Below, in pieces: positions 4,620-11,920 of a stretch of 12,883 nt of DNA. The stretch covers positions 1 through 12,883 of the forward strand of contig JAEDLP010000049.1 of assembly GCA_016295225.1 (NCBI GenBank), read 5' to 3'. The first letter of the stretch is position 1; each line of letters opens with the position of its first letter. The translations under genes and the position numbers were made by a program. Below the pieces are notes generated by a model. It was not told the origin of the DNA and did no database searches. It saw only the letters and a program-made list of their open reading frames with translations. Origin of the DNA: Oscillospiraceae bacterium (GTDB lineage Bacteria > Bacillota > Clostridia > Oscillospirales > Oscillospiraceae).

Positions 4620-4832
4620 TTACAGTCTCTGCAGTTCCCGCAGGGTCTCCTGGATAAACTTCTGGGGCACATAGGCCGCCCCCAGCTTCATGGCGCGCTC
4701 CAGGGTCATGGAGCCGGAAGCAGCCACGATGGGACGGCCCACCACATGGGGGAAGCGCCGCTCCAGCACCTTTCTGGCCCCCGGGTGGGCCAGCAGTTCT
4801 CGGATGGTAATCTGGTTGTTTCGAAGATCCAT
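4620..4832 (-). CDS. Small helical protein of unknown function
   Basis: This is a 70-residue protein; GAGGTGAGAG lies just before the ATG. The sequence (MDLRNNQITIRELLAHPGAR... ending ...QKFIQETLRELQRL) predicts three or four short helices and has no cysteines, signal peptide or membrane segment. The layout 'I-x-E-LL-x-HP-x-A-x-x-VL ... MTLERAM' resembles a small helical module that I recall at the ends of some Clostridia enzymes, in which 'LLADP.A..VL' and 'M.L' are conserved. That link is weak. It is convergent with the CmpB-family gene and divergent from the DUF1540 gene. It may be a stand-alone copy of such a module; I cannot assign a role. Confidence 0.7.
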   Translation of the reverse strand: MDLRNNQITIRELLAHPGARKVLERRFPHVVGRPIVAASGSMTLERAMKLGAAYVPQKFIQETLRELQRL

Positions 4833-4885
4833 TCTCTCACCTCACCCCATCCTATGCGAAAAAGGGAGGTTTGTGTCCCCCGGTA

Positions 4886-4914
4886 CGATACGGTTTTTTT
4901 ACAAAACCGGTATA
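4886..4914. promoter_or_regulatory. Inverted repeat between divergent genes, overlapping a TATAAA box
   Basis: ATAC-GGTTTT-TTTAC-AAAACC-G-GTAT is a 10-bp imperfect inverted repeat with one bulged G. Its right arm runs into TATAAA, a possible -10 for the plus-strand DUF1540 gene. It could be an operator serving both directions or a simple hairpin; the -35 region is not convincing. Confidence 0.3.
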
Positions 4915-4970
4915 AAGCCCATCGTCCCCGTCCATACTAACCTCAGATTTCTTGAAAGGAGGGTTTTCCC

Positions 4971-5162
4971 ATGAATAACAACATGAATGCAAACAATAGC
5001 ATCAAGTGTTCTGTCTCCAGCTGCGCTTACCACAACGACGCAAAGAGTGTCTGCTCTCTGTCCTCCATCCAGGTGGGCACCTGCGGCCCCGCTTCCAAGG
5101 ACGCCGCCTGCACCGAGTGCGCCTCCTTCCAGCTGGACAAGCAGCACGGCACTACGTTCTGA
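4971..5162 (+). CDS. DUF1540 domain-containing cysteine-rich protein
   Basis: This is a 63-residue protein; AAAGGAGGG lies eight bases before the ATG. It has an Asn-rich start (MNNNMNANNS) followed by one DUF1540 domain: IKCSVSSCAYH, then VCSLSSIQVG and CTECASFQ. Cys13, Cys18, His21, Cys28, Cys38, Cys47 and Cys50 are likely metal ligands or disulfide partners. DUF1540 proteins are common in spore-forming and related Clostridia, often small and in one or two domain copies; binding of metal is widely presumed but I know of no settled function. It is a single-gene unit, and its 3' end shares a terminator with the convergent rnf operon. Confidence 0.9.
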   Translation: MNNNMNANNSIKCSVSSCAYHNDAKSVCSLSSIQVGTCGPASKDAACTECASFQLDKQHGTTF

Positions 5163-5179
5163 GTCCCTATCCGCAGAAA

Positions 5180-5209
5180 AACGCCGGGATGGAATTCCAT
5201 CCCGGCGTT
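5180..5209. terminator. Bidirectional terminator between DUF1540 gene and rnfB
   Basis: The 30 bases form a perfect palindrome, AACGCCGGGATGG-AATT-CCATCCCGGCGTT. On the minus strand it is followed by TTTCTG, giving a five-T run with the stem end, so it should end the rnf operon well. On the plus strand only GTTCTG follows, which is weaker. Confidence 0.9.
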
Positions 5210-5229
5210 CTGCCGTTTGTCAGATCCGA

Positions 5230-6177
5230 TTACTCAGCCTTGGAAGCCTCGGCAGCAGGTGCGGGCTCTGCAGCGGGAGCTGCGGGAGCGGCTTCTGCAG
5301 CCTTGGGAGCCTCAGCAGCAGGAGCGGCCTTGGGGGCCTCCTTCTTGGGCTCTTCCTTCTTGGGCTTGGGAGGCAGGACCTTGCCATCCACCGTGATCAG
5401 CTGGCGGGGGCATGCGCGAGAGCACAGACCGCAGCCGATGCAGATGTCATAGTTGATCTTTGCCAGGAAGTTCTCCACGGTCAGTGCGCCTTCCTTGGGG
5501 CAAGCCTTCACGCACAGCTTACAGCCGATACAGCCGTTGTCGCAAGACTGGCGGGTAGCGGGACCCTTATCGTGGGAGGAGCAGCGCAGCTCGGTGTACT
5601 TCTTGGAGTTGCGGGGGATGATCTGGATGATGTTCTTGGGGCAGGCAGTGACGCAGGCGCCGCAGGCCACGCACTTTTCCTGATCCACTTCAGCAACACC
5701 ATTCACGATGTGGATTGCGTCGAACTTACAAGCATCCACGCAGTCGCCGCCGCCCAGGCAGCCGTAGGAGCACTGCAGGGGGCCGGAGGACACGCGGGAG
5801 ACAGCCAGACAGCTGCTCAGGCCCACGTAGTCATAACGGGTCTTGTCGTGACCGCCGCCGGTGCACATGACCTGGGCGATCTTGCGGGCGCCTTCCTCGA
5901 CCTCAACGCCCATGATCTCGCCAATCTTCTTGGCCAGCTCGGCGCCGCCGGGGGCGCAGGCGTTGACGGGAGCGATGCCCTTCACCACGGAGTTGGCGTA
6001 ACCGCCGCAGCCGGGGTAGCCGCAGCCGCCGCAGTTTGCGCCGGGCAGGATCTCAGCGATAGCTTCCTCGCGGGGGTCTTTTTCCACCGCGAAGACCTTG
6101 GAAGCGACGGCCAGAATGATACCAAAGATGATACCCAGAATCGTCAGAACGATAGGGGCTAAAATAGTAGTACTCAT
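5230..6177 (-). CDS. rnfB: Ion-translocating ferredoxin:NAD+ oxidoreductase subunit B
   Basis: RnfB (315 residues) is the entry subunit that takes electrons from ferredoxin in the Rnf complex. GAGGAGAG precedes the ATG. An N-terminal membrane helix (about 5-27) is followed by the Fis-family 4Fe-4S motif with Cys49, Cys52, Cys57 and Cys74 (CGGCGYPGC...C). Ferredoxin-type cysteine groups follow at 136-150 (CSYGCLGGGDCVDAC), 169-179 (CVACGACVTAC), 216-226 (CIGCKLCVKAC) and 246-256 (CIGCGLCSRAC). This is the extended cluster set seen in Clostridia RnfB rather than the shorter proteobacterial form. Residues 268-315 are a low-complexity Ala/Pro/Lys/Glu tail. It is the last gene of the rnfCDGEAB operon, 21 bases after rnfA. 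Confidence 0.98.
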   Translation of the reverse strand: MSTTILAPIVLTILGIIFGIILAVASKVFAVEKDPREEAIAEILPGANCGGCGYPGCGGYANSVVKGIAPVNACAPGGAELAKKIGEIMGVEVEEGARKIAQVMCTGGGHDKTRYDYVGLSSCLAVSRVSSGPLQCSYGCLGGGDCVDACKFDAIHIVNGVAEVDQEKCVACGACVTACPKNIIQIIPRNSKKYTELRCSSHDKGPATRQSCDNGCIGCKLCVKACPKEGALTVENFLAKINYDICIGCGLCSRACPRQLITVDGKVLPPKPKKEEPKKEAPKAAPAAEAPKAAEAAPAAPAAEPAPAAEASKAE

Positions 6178-6198
6178 AATTCTCTCCTCGCCTCCTTC

Positions 6199-6789
6199 TT
6201 ACCAAACTTTCAGGCCGGAGAAGCCCATGAATGCCAGAGCGATCAAGCTGGCGGCCACCAGAGCGATGGGGAAGCCCTCAAAGCACTTGGGGCACTTTGC
6301 GAACTCCATGCGCTCACGCACGCTGGCGAACAGAACGATAGCAACCAGGAAGCCGATACCGCCGAAGATACCGTAGGTCAGGGCTTCGCCGAAGTTGTAA
6401 CCCTTCTGTGCGTTCTGCAGGGTGACGCCCAGCACGGCGCAGTTGGTGGTGATCAGGGGCAGGTAAACGCCCAGGGCTTCATACAGGGAGGGCATAGCCT
6501 TCTGCAGGAACATTTCCACGAACTGAACCAGAGATGCGATGACCAGGATGAAGGTCACGGTCTGCATAAAGCCCAGACCGTTGGGGACCAGGATGAAGTT
6601 GTTGATGGGCCAGTTAACGGCAGATGCCACGCCCATAACGAAGATAACTGCCATACCCATACCCAGAGCAGTCTCGATCTTCTTGGAGACGCCCATGAAG
6701 GGGCAGATACCCAGGAACTGGGACAGGATGAAGTTGTTAATCAGGACTGCACCCAGTGCAATGGAAAGCAGGCTAGTGATATTTTCCAT
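6199..6789 (-). CDS. rnfA: Ion-translocating ferredoxin:NAD+ oxidoreductase subunit A
   Basis: RnfA (196 residues) is a polytopic membrane subunit which, with RnfE, forms the pseudo-symmetric core that holds the intramembrane iron-sulfur centre and takes part in ion movement. Six hydrophobic segments are visible. The RnfA signatures 'NNFILSQFLGICPFMGVSKK' (19-38) and 'YLPLITTNCAVLGV' (about 110-122) distinguish it from RnfE and each carry one of the conserved cysteines proposed to bind the cluster. The ATG overlaps the rnfE stop (TAATG), and AAGGAGG lies within the end of rnfE, which indicates translational coupling. The length is normal for the family. Confidence 0.98.
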   Translation of the reverse strand: MENITSLLSIALGAVLINNFILSQFLGICPFMGVSKKIETALGMGMAVIFVMGVASAVNWPINNFILVPNGLGFMQTVTFILVIASLVQFVEMFLQKAMPSLYEALGVYLPLITTNCAVLGVTLQNAQKGYNFGEALTYGIFGGIGFLVAIVLFASVRERMEFAKCPKCFEGFPIALVAASLIALAFMGFSGLKVW

Positions 6790-7424
6790 TACTTAGCCAC
6801 CTCCTTGGACTTCTTGGGCTTGCTCATGAAATACTGGACAGCTGCGATGACGATGCCCAGGGTCAGGAAGCCGCCCACGGGCAGGATCATACCCAGTGCG
6901 ACCACGTTCTCGGGCAGGATCTGGAAACCAGCGCCGCCGTTGAGCAGGCCGCCGCCGAAGGTGCCGGCGCCCAGGAACTCACGGATGATGCACATGATGG
7001 TCAGAGCGACCATGTTGCCGAAGCCCTGGAAGATGCCGTCCAGCGCGGAAGCGCCGATGCCGTTCTTGGAGGCAAAGCCCTCAGCACGGCCCAGGATGAT
7101 GCAGTTAACGACGATCAGGGGGATGAACAGGCCCAGGCTCTTGGACAGAGCAGGGATAAATGCCTTCAGCAGAAGGTCGACCATGGTAACGAAGCCGGCG
7201 ATGACGACGATGTAGCAGGCGATACGGACCTTGCCGGGGATGATCTTACGCAGAGCGGAGATAACCACGTTGGAGCAGGTCAGGATCACGATAACTGCCA
7301 CGCCCATGCCGATGCCGTTGAACATGGAGGTGGTGATGGCCAGCATGGGACACATACCCAGCAGCTGGACCAGTGCGGGGTTCTGGGTAATGAGGCCTTC
7401 AAAAAATTGTTTCTTTACATTCAT
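6789..7424 (-). CDS. rnfE: Ion-translocating ferredoxin:NAD+ oxidoreductase subunit E
   Basis: RnfE (211 residues) is the membrane partner of RnfA. It begins with the family's 'FFEGLITQNPALVQLLGMCPMLAIT' region (split over residues 7-31). A second conserved 'LFIPLIVVNCIILGRAEGFA' region follows at about residue 100. Both hold the conserved cysteines. There are six membrane segments, then a short lysine-rich C-terminus (SKPKKSKEVAK). AAGGAGGG lies 11 bases before the ATG; a second ATG four bases on is out of frame. It starts 15 bases after the rnfG stop and overlaps rnfA by one base. Confidence 0.98.
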   Translation of the reverse strand: MNVKKQFFEGLITQNPALVQLLGMCPMLAITTSMFNGIGMGVAVIVILTCSNVVISALRKIIPGKVRIACYIVVIAGFVTMVDLLLKAFIPALSKSLGLFIPLIVVNCIILGRAEGFASKNGIGASALDGIFQGFGNMVALTIMCIIREFLGAGTFGGGLLNGGAGFQILPENVVALGMILPVGGFLTLGIVIAAVQYFMSKPKKSKEVAK

Positions 7425-7439
7425 TGTTTCGAACCCTCC

Positions 7440-7988
7440 TTAACCCAGAGATTCCACGACGCTGCGAGCGATGTTGACGCCGTCGCAGACTGCGCGGGAG
7501 GTAATGGTGGAGCCGGTGATGGCCACGATGGAGCCGCCGTCCTTTGCCACACTGACCGTATCGGTAGCGCCCTGGAACTGAGCCTGCCATTCAGGATCAG
7601 TTGCCTTGGAGCCCAGACCGGAGGTCTCGGAGTGAGAGATGATGGCGATGCCGGTGACCTCGCCGCTGGTGTTGATGCCGGCCATCATGTCGATGGCGCC
7701 GCCGAAGCCGTTGGGGGAGTTGCACTCCACCACATAGCCTTCTTCGCCGGCCTTGTAGACGGCAACCACGGTTTCGTCGCCGCCGGTGTACTCGACCTCT
7801 TCATAGGTGTCGGCGGGCATGACGATCTTCAGGGAGTCCTGAACGGTCTTTTCGGTGTTTGCTGCGATGGGGCCCTCGGTCACGCTGTTGACCAGGCCCA
7901 GCAGAGCTGCGATAACCAGGCAGATCAGGGCCAGAACGATTACGAGGCTGGCCATGCCGGGTTCTTTCTTAGCGGGTGCGTTGCTCAT
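7440..7988 (-). CDS. rnfG: Ion-translocating ferredoxin:NAD+ oxidoreductase subunit G (FMN-binding)
   Basis: RnfG (182 residues) has one N-terminal membrane helix (about 13-34) and an extracytoplasmic FMN-binding domain. The 'NSPNGFGGAIDMMAGI' and 'HSETSGLGSK' motifs are typical. The flavinylation site is ITGSTIT, with Thr163 the probable FMN-phosphoester residue; the usual motif is written S(T)GA(S)TxT, so TGSTIT fits its permitted variants. FMN attachment needs an ApbE-type transferase, and none is encoded in this window, so it must be elsewhere. The start overlaps the rnfD stop by four bases (ATGA), and AAAGGAGGG lies inside rnfD. Confidence 0.97.
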   Translation of the reverse strand: MSNAPAKKEPGMASLVIVLALICLVIAALLGLVNSVTEGPIAANTEKTVQDSLKIVMPADTYEEVEYTGGDETVVAVYKAGEEGYVVECNSPNGFGGAIDMMAGINTSGEVTGIAIISHSETSGLGSKATDPEWQAQFQGATDTVSVAKDGGSIVAITGSTITSRAVCDGVNIARSVVESLG

Positions 7989-9055
7989 GCCTCGGAACCC
8001 TCCTTTGCTGCTTTCTTTGCTGCCTTAGCCTTTTCCTTCTCGGCCTTGCGCATCTCAGCAGTGACACCGAAGCGCTTGGGCAGGGTGTACTTGTCGATGA
8101 GCCAGACGCAGATGTTCATGACCAGGATGGAGTAGCAGACGCCCTCGGGATAGCCGCCGAAGTAACGGATGAACACCACCAGCAGGCCTGCGCCGATGCC
8201 GAAGATGATCTCGCCCTTGGGGGTGTTGGGGCTGGTGACATAGTCAGTTGCCATGAAGAAGGCGCCCAGGAACAGACCGCCTGCGAAGAGCTCGCGCAGC
8301 ATCCACAGGAAGACGTTGTAGCCTTCGGGAGCGCGGGAGAAGACCAGGGTCAGAACGGCCACGGTCAGGATGTAGGCTGCGGGGATGCGGATGCGGATGA
8401 CGCCCTTGGCGATCAGATAGATGCCGCCGATGAGCAGGGCGATGGCGGAAACCTCGCCCACGCAGCCGCCGATGTTGCCGATGAACATATCGCTCATGGA
8501 GAACTGCTCCACAGCGGCAGAGGCGTTTTCTGCGCTCTTCATGAAGTCCACGGACAGGGGGGTGGAACCGGTCACAGCGTCTGCCGTGGAGAGCATACCC
8601 ACCCAGTTTTCCTTGCCGGGCAGCACCCAGGTGGTCATGGGCACGGGGTAGCTCAGCATCAGGAATGCACGGCCAGCCAGTGCGGGGTTCAGGAAGTTGG
8701 TGCCCAGGCCGCCGAAGAGCTGCTTGACGATCACGATGGCGAAGAAGTCGCCGATGATGATGGTCCAGTAGGGCAGGGTGACAGGGCAGACGAAGACCAG
8801 CAGCACGCCGGTGATGGCGGCGGACAGGTCGCCGATGGGATTGGGCTTGTGCATCAGCTTGCAGTAGCCCCACTCAAAGATTTCGCAGAAGACCACGGAC
8901 ACCAGGGTCATGGTCAGCGCGCGAGGACCAAACACCCAAACACCCATCACCATAGCGGGAATGAGAGCGATGAGAACATCGCGCATCAGGTTCTTAGTCC
9001 CAACAGGAGACGATGCGTGCGGGGAGGAGGCCACGCTCAGTTTATATTGTTCCAT
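7985..9055 (-). CDS. rnfD: Ion-translocating ferredoxin:NAD+ oxidoreductase subunit D
   Basis: RnfD (356 residues) is a polytopic membrane subunit carrying covalent FMN. It has the family start 'SSPHASSPVGTKNLMRDVLIAL', then 'GDLSAAITGVLL' and 'LGTNFLNPALAGRAF' motifs. The likely flavinylation motif is TADAVTGSTPL, with Thr165 the candidate. About nine to ten hydrophobic segments are visible, including 'FMATDYVTSPNTPKG' before the final ones. The cytoplasmic C-terminus is Ala/Lys/Glu-rich. AAGGAGGGG lies six bases before the ATG. The gene starts 12 bases after the rnfC stop and overlaps rnfG by four bases. Confidence 0.98.
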   Translation of the reverse strand: MEQYKLSVASSPHASSPVGTKNLMRDVLIALIPAMVMGVWVFGPRALTMTLVSVVFCEIFEWGYCKLMHKPNPIGDLSAAITGVLLVFVCPVTLPYWTIIIGDFFAIVIVKQLFGGLGTNFLNPALAGRAFLMLSYPVPMTTWVLPGKENWVGMLSTADAVTGSTPLSVDFMKSAENASAAVEQFSMSDMFIGNIGGCVGEVSAIALLIGGIYLIAKGVIRIRIPAAYILTVAVLTLVFSRAPEGYNVFLWMLRELFAGGLFLGAFFMATDYVTSPNTPKGEIIFGIGAGLLVVFIRYFGGYPEGVCYSILVMNICVWLIDKYTLPKRFGVTAEMRKAEKEKAKAAKKAAKEGSEA

Positions 9056-9067
9056 GCTGTCCCCTCC

Positions 9068-10387
9068 TTACTTCTTTGCCGCCTGCTGGCGGATAGCAAA
9101 CTTTGCGGTACGGAACTGCTGCACCAGAGGAATTCTGGCAGGGCAGATGTACTGGCAGCAACCGCACTCCATGCAGTCCATGATGCGGTACTCCTCGACC
9201 TCAGCCCAGCGGCGATCCTTTGCAAACATGTTCATGAACAGGGGGGTCAGATGCATGGGACACACATTGACACAGCGTGCGCAGCGGATGCAGGTGGGAT
9301 TCTCGCTGGTAGCGGGCAGGTCTTCCTTGCTCAGGCACAGCACGCAGTTGCTTGCCTTGCCCATGGTGACGTTCATGTCATACTGTGCGAAGCCCATCAT
9401 GGGGCCGCCGCCGATGACACGAGCGGGGGTGCCGTTGAAGCCGCCAGCCTCTTCGATCAGGTGAGCGAAAGAGGTACCCACGGGAGCCAGAAGGTTCACG
9501 GGGTTCTTGACAGCGCTGCCGGTGACGGTGGTCACGCGCTGATACACGGGCAGGCCCAGAGCAACAGCGTCATAGACAGCAGCAGTGGTTGCAGCGTTGA
9601 ACACGCAGCAGCCCACGTCGGCGGGGAGCTTGCCGGGAGGCACTTCACGGCCAGTGATGGCCTGGATGAGCTGCTTCTCAGCGCCCTGGGGATACCGGGT
9701 GTGCAGAGCCTGCACGGTGATATCCTTGGAATCGCCGACCAGCTTCTTCAGATTTTCCACGGCGTTCATCTTGTTATCTTCGATACCGATGTACGCATGG
9801 TCCAGCTGAAGAGCCTTCATGATGAACCGAACGCCGCCGATGATCTTCTCGCCGTGCTCCAGCATCAGGCGATGGTCGGCAGTGATGTAGGGTTCGCATT
9901 CTGCACCATTGACAATAATGGTGTCTGCTTTGCCAACTGCAGAACTGATCTTAACGTGGGTGGGGAAGCCCGCGCCGCCCATACCGGTGCAGCCTGCGTC
10001 ACGAATGATGTCGATGATCTCCTGGGAGGTCAGGGCATCCACGTTCTCGCGGGGCTTGCAATCGGGGCAAAGGGTGTTTTGAAAATCATTCTCGATCACG
10101 ACAGAAAGCGTGGGCACGCCGCCGGTACCGGGGCGGGGCTCGACCGCAACAACCGTGCCAGAAACACTGGCGTGGATGGGAGCGCCGAGGCCTGCGGTGG
10201 CACCGATCAGCTGACCGACCGTCACAGTGTCGCCCTTCTGGACCACGGGCTTACAGGGTGCGCCGATGTGCATGGACATCGGAATCACGACCTGGGCCGG
10301 GGCCTTGGCGAGCTGCTGGATCGGTTTCTGCTCAGTAGCTTCCTTGTGTTCGGCGGGGTGGACGCCGCCGTAAAACTTTTGCTTCAT
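9068..10387 (-). CDS. rnfC: Ion-translocating ferredoxin:NAD+ oxidoreductase subunit C
   Basis: RnfC (439 residues) is the peripheral NADH/FMN subunit that delivers electrons to NAD+. The start at 10387 is chosen because AGAGGTGATG lies directly upstream and the protein begins MKQKFYGGVHPAEHKEATE, as in the family; an ATG 45 bases upstream is in frame but lacks a site. Visible parts: the N-terminal GGVHP segment, a lipoyl-like region (GAPCKPVVQKGDTV), the flavin/NADH-binding part with 'GMGGAGFPTHVK' and 'NGAECEPYITADHRLML', and two 4Fe-4S motifs near the C-terminus (Cys366/369/372/376 and Cys405/408/411/415). It is the first gene of the operon; the promoter lies about 75-110 bases upstream. 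Confidence 0.98.
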   Translation of the reverse strand: MKQKFYGGVHPAEHKEATEQKPIQQLAKAPAQVVIPMSMHIGAPCKPVVQKGDTVTVGQLIGATAGLGAPIHASVSGTVVAVEPRPGTGGVPTLSVVIENDFQNTLCPDCKPRENVDALTSQEIIDIIRDAGCTGMGGAGFPTHVKISSAVGKADTIIVNGAECEPYITADHRLMLEHGEKIIGGVRFIMKALQLDHAYIGIEDNKMNAVENLKKLVGDSKDITVQALHTRYPQGAEKQLIQAITGREVPPGKLPADVGCCVFNAATTAAVYDAVALGLPVYQRVTTVTGSAVKNPVNLLAPVGTSFAHLIEEAGGFNGTPARVIGGGPMMGFAQYDMNVTMGKASNCVLCLSKEDLPATSENPTCIRCARCVNVCPMHLTPLFMNMFAKDRRWAEVEEYRIMDCMECGCCQYICPARIPLVQQFRTAKFAIRQQAAKK

Positions 10388-10463
10388 AGCATCACCTCTG
10401 TTTTTTCCTTGCCAAATTCTCTTTTTCCCCAAAATTTGAATCAGCCTGCAGGGAGACTAAAAC

Positions 10464-10499
10464 ACTATATATAATAAAGCGAACTGCGCCAAAAGTCCA
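10464..10499 (-). promoter_or_regulatory. Overlapping candidate promoters of the rnf operon
   Basis: Two hexamer pairs with 17-base spacing are offset by seven bases on the minus strand: TTGGCG (10492-10487) with TATAGT (10469-10464), and TGGACT (10499-10494) with TATTAT (10476-10471). Either gives a leader of about 70-80 bases before rnfC. Which one is used cannot be told from the sequence. Confidence 0.5.
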
Positions 10500-10586
10500 G
10501 TGCTTTTCCCAACAAATTTGCACCAGAAGCGGAAATTTTGCAAATTCCGTTTTTTCTCGCGGACTGCTTCCCTTCCTTCCCAAAGT

Positions 10587-10596
10587 TTGGTATACT
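10587..10596 (+). promoter_or_regulatory. Extended -10 of the first SGNH hydrolase gene
   Basis: TTTGGTATACT contains TGn next to TATACT (10591-10596). No good -35 is seen. The start codon is 36 bases downstream. The rest of the divergent region to rnfC (10388-10590) is AT-rich with scattered AAATTT motifs and a weak CGGAA...TTCCG hairpin followed by T6 near 10532-10556. I assign no role to these. Confidence 0.4.
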
Positions 10597-10631
10597 TATG
10601 CTGGAAATTTGTCGTTGGGAGGCGGACACAT

Positions 10632-11279
10632 ATGGCAAACACCCAAAAACTCATCTCCGTGCTGGGAGACTCCATTAGCACTTTTGACGGATATACCCCA
10701 CCGGGGGGCGTGTATTACGGTCCCTCCTTTGGCTCCATCACCGGCGTGTACACCCCGGAGGATACCTGGTGGATGCAGGTCATCCGCGCCCTGGATGGTT
10801 CCCTCCTGGCCAACAACTCCTGGTCGGGCAGCACGGTCTCCATGGTGGGCAGCCTGCCTGCCTGCTCTCCCAGCCGCATCCGAAAACTGGCGGTGGAGGG
10901 CGTGACCCCGGATCACATTCTGATCCTGGCCGGTCTGAACGACGTGAATATGTACGCCGAGCCTCAGGCCTTTGGGGCGGACTACCAGCGGATGCTTCAG
11001 CGCATCCGGGCCGCCTACCCCCAGGCTGACGTCACCTGCGGCACCCTGACCACCGGATATCTCAGCAACACCCCCTTCACCCATCAGTTGGGCCACGTGC
11101 GGGACCGGCTTACCCCCTATAACCAGGCCATCCGCGCCGCCGCGGCCGCCGCCGGATACCGACTGGCCGACATCGCCCGGCTGGACCGGCGCTACGCCTC
11201 CATGGACGGTCTGCACCCCAACGGAGAGGGCATGACACAGCTGGCCCGCTTCTGGCTGGAAACCACAGAGGACCTCTGA
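10632..11279 (+). CDS. SGNH/GDSL-family hydrolase with intact catalytic residues
   Basis: This is a 215-residue, single-domain SGNH hydrolase. GGGAGG lies nine bases before the ATG at 10632; earlier in-frame ATGs lack a site. Block I is LGDSISTF with nucleophile Ser14. The block II-like Gly lies in NSWSGSTVSM (residues 63-71). Block III is AGLNDVN with Asn103, and block V is MDGLHPN with Asp192 and His195. Members of this family are esterases, lipases or carbohydrate deacetylases, and the substrate cannot be inferred. There is no signal peptide, so it is likely cytoplasmic. A paralog of identical length but altered active site lies 804 bases downstream. It has its own promoter and a shared terminator with the convergent gene. 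Confidence 0.92.
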   Translation: MANTQKLISVLGDSISTFDGYTPPGGVYYGPSFGSITGVYTPEDTWWMQVIRALDGSLLANNSWSGSTVSMVGSLPACSPSRIRKLAVEGVTPDHILILAGLNDVNMYAEPQAFGADYQRMLQRIRAAYPQADVTCGTLTTGYLSNTPFTHQLGHVRDRLTPYNQAIRAAAAAAGYRLADIARLDRRYASMDGLHPNGEGMTQLARFWLETTEDL

Positions 11280-11370
11280 GCTGCCTCCATTGTACCCCAT
11301 CCGGCCCCGGAAAAGCAAAGGTAAGTCCTGGCGCCACTTCCATCCTATGTTATGAAAGCGTTGGATAGAC

Positions 11371-11398
11371 AAAACTCCGCCTGTCCGGGCGGAGTTTT
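11371..11398. terminator. Bidirectional terminator between convergent genes
   Basis: AAAACTCCGCC pairs with GGCGGAGTTTT (11 bp) around a six-base loop. A/T runs on both sides suit both the SGNH gene (+) and the unknown gene at 11406-11777 (minus). Confidence 0.85.
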
Positions 11399-11405
11399 AT
11401 CTGCT

Positions 11406-11777
11406 TCATGGCTCGTCCATCCAGACGAAGAGCTCTGTGCCGTAGTGCTCGCTGGAAAAACCGTTGTCGAAAAAGATGGAGAAGAAGGGGGTCATCTTGT
11501 CGTAAAGCTCCGAGTTCTCCGGCTTGGGCAGCGTGACCAGCATGTGGATCAATTCCTCGGTCACCTGGCCGGTGACCACCTTGCCGTTGTCCCACGCCGC
11601 GTCCTTATACTCCCCGTATGGAAGGACATGGTCCAGCCACTCCGCCTCCTGATCCCAGCAGTGGATCTCAAAGGTCTTCGCGTCCGCCGTTTTCTTCCGC
11701 ATAATGGCCCGCCAGGCCGGGAATCGATCCTCCGGGGCCAGACCCGCCAGGGAGATCATATCCAAATAGTCGCCCAT
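11406..11777 (-). CDS. Hypothetical protein, 123 residues
   Basis: The start at 11777 is chosen because AAAGGAGTG lies just before the ATG and a good promoter (TTGTCA-17-TATAAT) lies 49 bases further up. The frame stays open far upstream, but that part is mostly antisense to the second SGNH gene. The protein is acidic and rich in aromatic residues (FEIHCWDQEAEWLD, FFSIFFDNGFSSEHYGTELF). It has no signal peptide, no membrane segment and only one cysteine. I do not recognise a family. It sits between two SGNH paralogs in opposite orientation, each with separate promoters and terminators, so a shared role is possible but not shown. Confidence 0.8.
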   Translation of the reverse strand: MGDYLDMISLAGLAPEDRFPAWRAIMRKKTADAKTFEIHCWDQEAEWLDHVLPYGEYKDAAWDNGKVVTGQVTEELIHMLVTLPKPENSELYDKMTPFFSIFFDNGFSSEHYGTELFVWMDEP

Positions 11778-11825
11778 GGGAACACTCCTTTCAACGAAGC
11801 CGGTCGCTTCCTGTTTCAGCTCCCT

Positions 11826-11854
11826 ATTATACCCCACTTCCCCATGGGTGACAA
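11826..11854 (-). promoter_or_regulatory. Promoter of the 123-residue protein gene
   Basis: On the minus strand, TTGTCA (11854-11849) and TATAAT (11831-11826) have a 17-base spacer. Transcription would start about 42 bases before the ATG at 11777. Confidence 0.75.
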
Positions 11855-11891
11855 GCCATCCCGGCCCCGCCCGGAAAGGTCGTTTCTTCCA

Positions 11892-11920
11892 TTGCAATTC
11901 TTGGCTTTCTGTGTTATATT
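11892..11920 (+). promoter_or_regulatory. Candidate promoter of the second SGNH-like gene
   Basis: TTGCAA (11892-11897) and TATATT (11915-11920) have a 17-base spacer and a TGT extended -10 element. It lies back to back with the minus-strand promoter at 11826-11854 and predicts an mRNA leader of about 157 bases. Confidence 0.5.

Noticed and set aside
4987..6162. 391-codon plus-strand open frame opposite rnfB
   Set aside because: It overlaps the DUF1540 gene in another frame and then runs antisense to rnfB. The low-complexity Leu/Gly/Ala composition mirrors rnfB codons.
7976..10474. 832-codon plus-strand open frame opposite rnfC and rnfD
   Set aside because: It is exactly antisense to rnfC and rnfD, is rich in His/Gly/Asp/Ala without domains, and has no ribosome binding site. 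It results from the codon bias of the real minus-strand genes.
10532..10556. Terminator-like hairpin with T6 upstream of the first SGNH gene
   Set aside because: The stem is only five pairs with a mismatch beyond, and no plus-strand gene ends before it.
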